A stretch of DNA of 64,000 nt from Microbulbifer aggregans (GTDB lineage: Bacteria > Pseudomonadota > Gammaproteobacteria > Pseudomonadales > Cellvibrionaceae): positions 186,001-250,000 of the forward strand of contig NZ_JAIVKK010000003.1 of NCBI RefSeq assembly GCF_020524005.1, read 5' to 3'. Below the pieces are notes generated by a model, which saw only the letters and a program-made list of their open reading frames with translations, ran no database searches and was not told the origin of the DNA. This document shows, in pieces, positions 27,250 through 39,200 of this stretch (the first letter of the stretch is position 1; each line of letters opens with the position of its first letter). The position numbers were made by a program, and so were the translations under genes.

Positions 27250-30200
27250 CACTGGAATCCTCCCTGGTCGCGATCATTACCTAATGCGCGATCCACACTG
27301 CGTTTAAGGCCATCGAGCAATCCGCCCCGGCTGGGCGGCGCGCCACGGCGCCAGAATATTTCGGTTTCGATATTGAGCGGGTAGCAGCAATCCAGCGCCG
27401 CCCAGTCGTTTGCAATCTGCGCCTTGATGGCGGCGAGTCGCGCGTCTACCAGTGCTGGATCCTCATTCTCGGCCAGATAGGAGAGACGCAGTACCGATGG
27501 GGCATCCTGCAGTTTTTCCAGCAACAGTTCTGTGCGGGATTCCCACTGCGGACGCAGCTCGCTGGTGCCTGGCTCGAATACCGCTTCGGCCAGATCCAGA
27601 CGCACAACACGGTGCAGGCTGGTACCGAAGTTGAACTCCAGCATCTTGCCTCGGGTAGCACGCTGCACCCGCGGGTTTTCCGTGGTCAGGCGGTAGCCAC
27701 TGGGCAGGCTGCGGTCGTCCAGTTTCAGTACGAAGTTGGAACCGCGATCCGGATTCGGCACCGCCGCACAGGTGATGTGGAAACGGCCGTGGGCGTCGGT
27801 CGTGGCTTTGAGACCATTGGCCGTTACCACCCGCGCACCCGGTACACCGCCCTCACCGGAATCCTGGTAACCGTTCAGGTTCTTGTCGTCGTACACCTTG
27901 CCGATCACATCGGTACAGTCGAAGGTCGGATCCGGCACCACGCGCACTGTCGCCGACGCTTCACCGGAGGTCTGCTGGCCGGACAGTTCGTTGAACATGC
28001 GCGCGCGGTTGATGTACTCGCCCTCGCCCACACCGGAACCCACGACCAGCAGCAGTTTCAGGGTGTGGGTCTGCTCACCTTCCGCGCGCAGGTGCGGCCA
28101 CTGCAGCTGCAGGCCGTTCACTTCCGGCTCCACCGGTGCGCCGTCGAGGTTCGCGGAGCCCGCCACATATTTGAAGCCGGCCGGGAAGTAGTCCACCAGC
28201 TGCAGGTCCGTGAGCGGCACTGGCAGCGTATTGGTGAACGTAATGGTGTACGGCACCAGCTGGCTGCGGGTCACATTGGTCATGGCCGCGGTCTTGGTCA
28301 GCGCCAGCGCGCCTTCCAATTGCGGATCCAGGGCAATGTGGTTGTTAAACAACTGGCTGCTGCCCGGCTGGTTGCTGTCATCCAGATTGATACGCAGGTA
28401 ATAGTGGGTTTCGTCACCACGCGCATCCACATCGATCACCGGTGGCAGCTCGGAGAGCTGAATTTCACAGTGATTCGCCGTCGCCGGAATCGCATCCGCG
28501 GCGCTGCCGAGACACGCGGCCACATCGAAGCTGCCGGTGTCCGCACCGGTTTGCGGCGGGATGATCTGGGACGGGCCGGACACATAGTCGGCGCTCGGCA
28601 CATCTACTTCCAGCAGGTAGTCCGCATTGACCGCACACTCCGCGCGCGAGAAGTTCACATCAAACTTGTAGTAACCGCCCGGCAGGGTGACCTGGTTCTG
28701 CTGCTTGGGATCGTCGAAACACGCATCCGGCAACGGCTGGCCACTGGACGCGCGCAGCATGCGCACGCGCACACCGGCAATCGGCTGACGCATGACCGAA
28801 TCGTAGATCGCCCCATTCGGGGTAATCGGCAGATTCAGGTTCTGCGGGTTGGCACCGGAGCCGATATAGATATCGCGAATCTGCTGCGGACCATTGGTGA
28901 AGTCCGAGCTGGTATTACCCAGTGACGCCGTGGAATCCACCGCATCCGGGGCGAAGTAACGCAGCTCGTAGCTGGCACCGTTCGCGCCGGCACCGTCCAT
29001 GTTCGGCACCAGGCCGGCGAACTGGAAGTAGCCGTTTTCGTCGCTCTGCCCCGTTTCCAGCAACGCGTTGTTGAAGTACAGCTCCACCGTCCAGTTGGTG
29101 AGCAGTCGCTCTTCGCTGTCGGCGGTTTCACTGAAGTTCACATCGTGCCAGAGGTAACCGCTCACGTTCGCGATACCCGGCGTACCACCGATATCGATGG
29201 TGACCGTGGCTTCGTTATAGGCCGGCGGATCGTTCCATTTCACCTCGGCGGTATTCACCACGGTGTAACCGATGGCGAGGTTGTCGGCGAGCTTGGCCTG
29301 GAAGCGCAGGGTGATGGTTTCACTTGGCTGCAGGTCACCGTAATTGGTGCTGTAGTCCGCGCTGATCACCGAGCCATCTACCATGATGCCGGTGGGCTGG
29401 CCGTTCAGGCGCGCGGAGTCGTCCACGTAAGTGAGCACGCCCTCACCGGCGATCAACAGGTCGTCATAGATGGACACCAGACTTGCCGGCACTGCGCTGA
29501 TATTGGTGACCCGCACCAGGTATTCGAGCACCTTGCCGGCTTCCGCCGCACCGCCACCAACAACCGCAACTTCCTTGGTAATGGACAGCTGCTGCGCATC
29601 GCCCACCACCACTTCAGTAGGCTGGGCGCCGTTGCTGCTGTTGCCGTCCGCATCAGTAAGGGTAAGTGGCAGTTCCAGGCTGTATACATTGCCCTGGTTG
29701 CTGATCACGGTACCGCGCTCGGTATCCACATTGACCATCACATCAAACACGATGGTGGCGGTCTGTGCAGTAGTGATCACGCCCTCACCCGCTGCCGGCA
29801 GCGGCGGTGTCAGGTCGTCACTGCTGATGGCAATACCAGCGATCAGTGGCGACTCGCCGCCATTGTCAGCAACTGCTTCGCCGTTCAGGGTGGTGCTGCC
29901 CGCAACATAGGTCGTGTGCTCCGGCACCAGGTCCACAAAGCGCACTTCGCTCGCATCCTTGCCGCCCATATTGGTGACGGTGATGGTGTAGCGCAGTACG
30001 TCTTCGGGATCGACGATACCGGCCGTCAGGTTATCCACAGTCAGTGCGACGGTTTTCTGTACCCGCAACAGCGGCACATTACCGACGATATCCAGGGTGG
30101 GGTCGTCTGCTACTTCGGTCGCCGGATCGTCGGAGGGTTTTTCATCCAGCGGGGTGTTTGCACCACCTGCGCCGTTTCCGTTTACGAAGCCTTGGTTGGA

Positions 30201-33200
30201 AATCACCGTGCCATCGTTAACGTCGTTGATGGTGACATCGAAGGTGATGATTGCGGCCAGGCTACCGGATGCATCCGGATCCGCCTGTAGCTCGCCGGCC
30301 TCGGCACCGGGGGACTGGATCGCGAGCGTCTGCGCCAGTGGCGTGCTGCCATTCACATCGTCCACTGCCGCACCATTCAGCGTGGTGGAGCCGGCAACGT
30401 ACGTGGTGTTGGCCGGCACCTGGTCGCGCAGGCTGGCCTCCAGCAGGTTTTCGTTGCCGATGTTTTCCACCCGCAGGGTGTAGCGCAGGGTATCGCCCGG
30501 CATCAGGCTGTCGGGTTCGCCGGTGAGATCGTCGGAGGTCTTCTCGACTTTCAGCACTGCGGCCGACTCAATCAGTACCTGGGTCGGATCTTCATCGCCC
30601 GCGGTCAGCGGATCGGCGCTGCCATTGATGTTTGGATCATCACTGTCAATCAGCGCCTGACCAGGCAGCTGTACCTGGGCCTGGTTGAGTACCGCAGAGG
30701 CACTGTCGATCACCTTGACCAACTGCACCTGGTACACCAGCTGGATTTCCTCACTGCCGCTGCCCGCAGCACCGAGTACCATGTTGCGTACATCCAGCAG
30801 GCCACTGCCGTTGGCACCACCGCTGGCACTGGTCGCACTGCTGTCGCTGCCAGTCGGCGCGGTAATCAATTGCAGGGTACCCGGTGCGAAATACGCCGGG
30901 CTGTTCAGGCGATCCAGCTCGTCGGTGATCGCGATGTTTTCCACATCCAGATCACTGAGGTTGCGCAGGGTCAGGGTGTACTGGAGTACATCACCGGGCG
31001 TGGCAACGGCGGCCGGGCTGTCGCCGGAAGTGATGTTGGCCACCACTTTTTCGAACACCACGCTCGGCACGGCCGCGGTAATGGTGAACACGTCCTCGTG
31101 GTCCTCAACGCCCGGTGTGCCATCCGCCGGATCATTGGCGTAGGTGCGCTCGTAGATACGCGCATCCGGGCCGGTGCTGTCCCAGCTGTACCAGCGCTCG
31201 GCACCGGCGACATTGTCCAGCGTGGCGCCATCAACGGTATCCGCATCAAGGTAGGCGTCGTAGCCAAACTGCACATGATGATCAGCTGCAATCGCCGCTG
31301 CCGCGCCCACGGTAGTGAACGTCAGCGTACAGGCGTCAGCGTCGAAGGCAGTGGTGAAGTCACTGCCCTGGCTCAGGGTCGCTACGGTATTGCCGGCACC
31401 GTCGACGACGGTCGCGGCAAAATTCGCCGGTGCGGTTTCGCACATGCCGCCCTGATCAGTATTCGGCAGGAAGTCACGTACGGTGAGATCCCAGGCCGGG
31501 CCGGTGCCGCGGTTGTGTACATCTACCAGGAAGCGCGCGGGCAGGCCCGCCTGGATCTGCGCATCACCGGTCTTGGTCAGCACCAGTTCGTAGGGTTCGA
31601 CGATTTGAATCGCCGCGGAATACTCGCTGACCTCGCCCATGCCACGGCCCGCATTCGGGTCGTCATTGGCGTAGCTGTAGCTGTAACCAGCGCGTGCGGT
31701 AAAGGATTTGCCGAACTGGTTCAGGGCGGTATCACGCAGGCGAAGGGTGACATCGATCACCGCGGAATCGCCGGCCTCGACATCAATACCATTGCTCGTG
31801 TCTTCGATGGTCAGCACAGTGCCGGCCACCGAACCCTGCGGATTGAACGCGATATTGCCGGAAACCTGCGCAGCGCTGACAAATGCCAGGTCCACCGGAT
31901 CAATACCGGAGTCCGCCAGATCCATCTGGATCGCGACGTCATTAAGCGTACCCACTGCCGGAATCGTCAGGCGGTAAACGAAGGGCTCGCCGATAGACGC
32001 ATTCTCACGGGTCGTGGGTTCAACGGCGATCAGCAGCGGCTGGGCATCCGGGGTATTGAACTGCACGCTTACCGCATCGCTCGGTCCGTAGGGCTGGCGG
32101 TTATCCAGTACCGCGCCTTCGGGAATATCGCTCTCGGCGAAGGAGTAATACCACTCCAGGTAGGCGTTGTTACTGATCTGCAGACCGGCGCCGATATCGC
32201 TATCGGTCACCACCTGGTAAACCACTTCAAAGGTACCGCCCGCAGGAATTTCGTTGCCGAAGTTCCAGATGGCATCACCCGTCGCGCTGTCGAAGGTGGG
32301 CTGAACCAGGTTGGCGGTACTGCCGTTGATGCTGACGGTTTGCACACCGCCCTGGCGCATGCCGGCCGGAATAACATCATGCAGCACAATGTCGTACGCC
32401 GGTGCAGTACCAGTGTTGGTAATAGTCGCGGTAAAGGTGATGGTTTCTGCCGGTGTCAGTGCCGCGCTGCCGTCAGGCGTCGCCACGAGAGCAAAGGTCA
32501 GATCCGGCTGCAACAGGTTCAACGTCTGCTCGGCGAGCAGCGGCGTGCTCGGGCCTGTAGCCGTATCGAACTGGAAGCTGGCTTCATTGCGCAGTGGGGT
32601 AGTTGCTGCATTGAGCGGCAACACGTCTCTTTGCACCCGTGTGCGATAGGTAATTACCAGCTCGTCACCGGTGCTGTTCACCAGGGATCCGAGATTCCAG
32701 GCTACCTGCCCGGATGCTTCCGCGACCGGCTCCTGGGCCAGGTCGTAGGTCATGCCGTCGGCGGTAATGGAAACGGTATCCACGAACACCATGCCGGTAG
32801 GCAGGGTGTCGGTAACCACGGCATTCGGCAAGGTTCCGCGCTGCACACCGAGACGGAGCTCGTAGGTAACCAGGTCACCAATACGCAGCTCGCCGTCATT
32901 CAGCGGTGCGGTTTCCTGCAGTACATTTTTCGCCAGGGTAGCGTTGTTGGTGATCGCCAGCGGCGGCAATTGCTCGGGGCCGAGGAAATAGTTGTTCAAC
33001 GCGGCTGCATCCGGCATATCGGAGCCATCGCGTTCCACATGTTCTGGCACTCCGGCCTGGCTGGTCCACTGTACGCTGGTACTGCCGGTCAGTTCCTGAC
33101 CAGCCAGCACGCTGTCCAGTACGCGCACGTCGAATTCCAGCGTGCGGGTTTCGCCCTGCGGAATATCAGTATTCGCCACCGCGTTCCAGGTCAAAGTCTG

Positions 33201-36200
33201 GGCTGCGTTCACACCGTCACCGGTGGTCGCTGGGTCGGCAATGGCGGAGCCGTTAAAAATCGCACTGCCCGGCTCGTAGGCCCAGCCGAGGCTCAGTTCT
33301 TCCAATACCGAAAGATCAAAGGCCGCGGAGCCATTGGCGCCCTGCTCGGCGAGTGCCAGGCTGAAGCGGTAGAAATCACCGGCCACCGGTTCGCTATTAC
33401 CGCTCTGATTGACCGCGCTCTGGGTCAGCCCCAATTCGGGTTCAACCACTGTCACTGTGGCATCACCGCCGCCCATTTCTGTGACAACACCGGCTTCGTT
33501 GTAGGTGTAAGTTGCGCTGATATCGTAGCTCTGGCCAGACTGCGCATCGATATGATTTGCCACCCAACCGGTAACCAGGATCTCGCGCACTTCATTCGGC
33601 GGGATATCGCCAACGTCGATGGTGAAGGTTTCGCCATCGGCCACGGTAACCGGATTGCCGTCGATGGTGACCGTATCAAGAGCAATGGCGGTATCTCGTC
33701 CCCGCACAACATTTTCCACGACCACATCCGCCAGAGCAGATGTCGCGATGGGGCTGGCCGGCACGGTAATGCGATAGCTCACCGGCTCGCCGATCGGTGC
33801 GCGGCCGTCGGCAGGCGTCAGCAATTGCAGCGTGAGGTCTTCCGGGTTAGCCACCGGGGTCATCAGGGTGAAGCAGTTATCCACTGCCGATACTGCACAA
33901 TCCGGCGCTGTACCCAGGTATTCGCGATCCGACACCGCGTCGCTATCGCTGGAGACATAGCGATTGATGTGGAAGCGGTTGTACCACGTATGGCCACTGG
34001 AGATGGTACTGTTCAGGCCGACCTGGTAATCGATAGCGATCACGGCATTTTCTGCCACCGCATCCACCAGGGTAAATTCGATTACACCGCTGTTCAGCGT
34101 GTAATTAAAAGTCGCAGGCTGACCGGCCACCTGTACCTGGACGTTTGTCAGGGTGCTCTCGTCAAACTCCGGACTAGCAGGATCAATATTCAAGGTATCA
34201 CTAATAACCACCCCATAGGCTGGTGCGCCACCGGCGTTGAGCGCTTCCAGGCGGAAGTTCATCACTTCATTGGCGATATCGAGCACTGTGTGAGGGCTGT
34301 CGACACCAGCGCGGCTATCCGTTTTTACCAGAGCGGTAATATTCGGCTGCACCACCCAGATACTGGCCTGATCCTGGAGCAAAGTCGCGGCGCCGTCATA
34401 AGTGAATTCGGCGGTATTTATCCGCTCGACGTCATTGCCATCTGCCGGGAATACGCTCGCATCATCCAGCACCACAGCGGTGTAAACGATGGTCAGCGGC
34501 GGTGTAGAGTCGCTCTCTGCGGTCACATCCCCGAGTTCCCATTGCAGGGTGCCAGTGGCGCCCGGCGCAGGTTCATCCGGCGCTTGCGAACAGGTAAACC
34601 CTTTCACACCGCAGTCGATGTTATCCACAGAAACCAGCTCAAGGCCTTCCGGCAGTTGATCGGTAACCACCACATTACGGGTAACACCCGGCTGCAAACC
34701 GAGGTTGAGGGTGTACTGCACCGTATCGCCGATACGCGCACGATCAGGATCACCCCACGCGGTAGATGCAGCGGTCTTGCTGAAGTCGGTACTGTCCTGG
34801 GTGGCTACGGATTCGGAATCTTCACTGCAGTAAATATTCGGTACCGTAGTTACCGGGCAACCCTCGCCGTGACGCTGGTAGTCTTCCTGCCCAACCACCG
34901 CGTCATCGAGCGATGACCAATCAACGTAGACCGTGTTGTCGATGGTGCTACCGAATGCAGACAGTACCGTGGTGTTGTAAACCAGAGTCAGAGTTCCACC
35001 CGGCAAAATATCCAGGCTGTTGTCGCTGTTCTCGCGCCCCCAAACCAATGCATCGTCACCGCGGGTACCGGGCATCGCATCGGCACCATTGATAGTGGCG
35101 CTGTCCAGGCGCAATTGCTCGGGCAACAGGTCGGCAATGTTCACATCGAATGCAGTGGAAACATTAGCCCCGCTGGCATTGCTGATTTCTACGGTGTACA
35201 CCAGCGTATCGCCACTGACCGCGCTCTCTGCACTGGCGCTTTTGGTTACCGATAGTGCTGGCTCCGCAACGTCAATGGGGCCAACAGAGGCAGACAGTGT
35301 GGCCGCTGCATTGAGATAAGTAAGTTCGGCTGTATTGCTCAGTGGGGTGCCAGCGGCTACACCGTCAACATTTTCAATACGCGCGACATAGTAGATACGA
35401 ATAGCCGGAGCGAACTCATTATTGGCATCCGCACTGGTGTCATCTTCGGTGCGGGTCGCTACCTTGCCGATATCCCAGGTCATGGTGCCAGCACCGTCCG
35501 CTGGAAGGTCGCCTGCGAACGCGTCACAGGCCGTATCTGGTGTGAGGTCGTTGATACTCAGGATATCGTCGAACTCACAGCGAATCTCGTAGCCGTGTGC
35601 AGCGTTAACCGCCAGCGCATAAGCCTCAGACAGGGTATCTGTTAACTGTACATCTTCAGTTACACCTTCCGGCAAGGTGATATCCAGACGGAAACTGCGG
35701 TGGGCACCGATGGTACGGGATTCCGGGGTATCCCCATTTTCCGTAATATCGGCCTTGGCCAGCGTCAGGCCGCCGACTACCAGGGAGTCTTCGGCACTGA
35801 TTTCGTAGTCATTGAGGTCTTCATTGCGGTTGGCCACATAGCCGACGCGCATGCCGTCGGTATCACCGTCAGCACCGATCACACCGGTGTCGTTCAGCGC
35901 AAGGGTGTTCTGCGGCAGCGACTGCCAACGTGCCTCAATGCGGTTGATCAGTTCTTCGTGGGCGGAAACATCTGCGTCGGTATCATTCTCGCCAACGACA
36001 CGCACCTTGAAGCTGAAGGTAACACTCTCGCCTACCGCAATCGCGTACGGGGCAGCGTGCCGATCCGTTTCTGTGTCGTCGCGGAACTGGAAAATAGGCG
36101 CATTGGTATCGCCATCCAGATAATCCACTTCCAGCGAAGCCAGGCCTTCCGCAGAGTTTTCCACATAGCGGTATTTGGTACCGCGCAAGTCGTCCAATAC

Positions 36201-39200
36201 CTGCAGGTTGTAGGCCATTGCGGAAGTCGCGCCATCTTCGTTGTCGGCGTTGGTCGCCGTTACCGTGACGGTGACAATATCGTCCGCATCTGCTTCATCC
36301 ACAGACAGCACTTTTTCCAGCGTGATACGCGGACCGAGTATATTCAGGGTTATGGGTTCGAAGACCGCCGGCTCCTGCAGAACACCGTTTTGGTCTTCGT
36401 AGGTCATCTGCGCCACGCCACCCGGGTTGGTCAGCGGATTGCCGTGGGCGGTGGCCGCGCTGTTTTCCACCCGCGCCACAAACGTAAGTTCGATCGGGAA
36501 GAGTCCGTTGTACTCGGGATATTTGGCCGGGTCGTAATCGATCAGGTACTGGCTGCCGTAGCGCCACTCCACCACATTGCCATCACAGGTGGTACCCAGC
36601 TTGGGCGTGGTCACACCGTCGCTGGCGCCTGGATTCCACACCGCGTCCGCATCGAGATCCCGCAGATCCACTTCATCCACTTCGACACAGCGCAGACCAT
36701 CGGGCAGTTCGTCGCGGAAGGTAAGGTTGCGCAATTCAGCCGCGGGGACAGTGCCGATCAGGCGGAAGCGCAATTCCTCACCCACAACCACATTGACGCT
36801 TTCGTCTGGGCCGATAACCGGAGTGGAGGGGCTGATGCCCGGGTGCGTGGGTGCACCGGTATCCGTGGTGGAAACGTCCACGACCGCAATAGGCTCCGCC
36901 TCAACACTGATAATGCGCATGGTGGCATTGTCGGTACCACAGTGTCCGGTCGCATCGCCGGTGGAACCGTTGACGCAGTAAATACGCGCACCGCCGATGG
37001 CCTGATCCTGAAGCGAACCGCGGCCCGACACACTACCATCGCTGGCCGGGTGGTTTTCGTTCCCAATCTGCGGAAGGTTCTGGTTGCCGTATTCCGCGCG
37101 CAAGCTGTCGTAGCGGAAAATCGCCGCAGTGTTATTGAAACTCTGGTTCGGCACCACGGTACGGTGCGGGCTGGTGCGATAGAACAGTTGCACGCTGCCA
37201 CCGGCATCGATCTGCTTCAGCGCATCCGACTCATCATAAGAGAAGGTAATGTAGGCCGGCTCGCCGCCCTGCTTACAGTGGATATCCGCATCCGGATTGG
37301 CAGGATCGAATATGTAATCGTTGGCACCCACATTGTTGATGCCCACCAGGCCAATATCGCCTTCCGGTGTGTTGCTCAGACCGTCCTGATCGAACGGCCA
37401 CACACACATTTGCGAGCTTTCGAGTACGTCAGAAATGACCACGTCGTAGGCGGGTGCCGCTGCGGGGGCGGTGTCCTGTAGGTTTTCTACGGTAATGCGG
37501 TAAACGAAATCATCGAACTTACTGCCGTCCACCAATTCCGGCTGCCAATCACAGGCCGCCAGGTTTTCACCAGCACGGCTGAAGTTACATACATCCTTGG
37601 TGATATGCAGTTTGGGCTCGGTAACCTGCAGGTCTACCCGCCACTCTTCTTCTGCAGGATAACCGGGCACGCCGGGCCAACCGTTGTAGTTGTGGATAGT
37701 TTCCTGGAAGTCATCAAATACCGCGAGGAAGCTGGAACGACCGAAATCCACGCTCGGGTTGGCGTGCACGTTGGGCGCAGTAACTGTGTCCTGGCCATCG
37801 TTCAGCAGGCGCGTGGTCATATCCGCGAGGAACCAGTGGTCCTTCACGTCGATAGAATTATTCGCATCCCACGCCAGGTTGTCCTGGGCGAAGAAATTAT
37901 CCAGCACCGGTGACACGGCGAAGTCCCATGCGAAACTGGCGGCGTTACCACAGTGTGGGGCAGAATCGTCCGGCAGAACGACATCGCTACAGCTCAGTTC
38001 GTTGTGGGCGATATAGCCCTGCCCCGCAGGAAGCTCATCGGCAAAGTCGATATTGTCTACGCGAATCAGGGTGAAGCCGGGGGTTTCAAACCCGAACCAG
38101 CCACCGCCAAAAACTTCGAAGCGGCAGTCTTCACCGATTAACAATTCAGGATCCGCGCTGTCCACTTCCGTACAGCTACCGGGCACCAGGCGTTTGAGCA
38201 GGTTGAAGCCCAATACCCGGGAACGAATACCATCGAGGGTGTAATTGTTGGCCAGCTGCTGCCCGGGCGTGGTACCAGGGTCACCATTCAGGTTGGCCGG
38301 TGTCGGCCAGGTCAGTCGGGAATCATCTGACAGGTGAATTTCACCCACCACATCGGCGCGGAAGGTCAGGTCATCATCCACCGCGGTATGGTTACGCTGT
38401 ACCGCAAAGTCCAGCGGCAGGGTCGCCCCCGGTGCCAGATTGCCAAGGCTAGATCCGCCGCCAGAAGAATCACAACGAAACACTGTCGCAGAGGCGGGAA
38501 TAAATTCAGGCCGATTCCACAGCGGATGCTCTACTTCGCTTGCCGTCATTTCCCGGCACTGCCCCGGTGCCTGCACAACGTCCATGGCCTCACCGAAGGT
38601 GACGTACAGGCTGTAGTTGTCCGCCGTGTGGCCACCACTGTTACGCATTTCCAGCGTCAGCGGTGACGTACCCGTATCCCGCACTATGTACAGCGGGTGG
38701 GTCATGTAAACGTCGAGATCTTCTGGATCGGGGGTAACCGAATCGCTGCGAGTCATTGAGCGGTCGGACTCACTACCACAGAAGTGGCCAAAGTCGACCG
38801 AAAGCACGTTTTGCTGATCGAGCTCTCGGTTGCTATTCGGATCAGTAGAGCTCACGGAGTCTTCGATCTCGACATCCAGATCCGCTACGACATCGTAAAA
38901 ATCAGGCTCAGTGGTAACAATGCGGAAGCGCACCACGATCTCATCACCGTGGCGCAGCATATTTTGCTGATCCGCGGTTTCCCCTGTGGAGTTACTCAAC
39001 AGGCGGAAATGAGGCGCATTGTTCTGCAGCGGATCGCTGTTCTCATTGGTCCATTCGATGATTTCCACCATGCCGTTAAATCCGGCGTTGTAGGTGGCGT
39101 CGTGGTTCAAGCCGCGGCGGGTGCGGAGTATTTGCGGTGTGTAAGTGGGATCAACTACATACTCGGCCGGCAGGTCGTTGGTAAAGTCGATATCTTTTAC

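Noticed and set aside
30870..34916. A 1348-codon open frame on the plus strand opposite the giant gene, and similar long antisense frames at 1296-2507, 6555-8480, 13765-15690 and 45515-47953
   Set aside because: They are mirror frames of well-supported genes with strong third-position GC bias. Their translations are rich in His, Gln, Arg and Val with no domain, signal or ribosome binding site.
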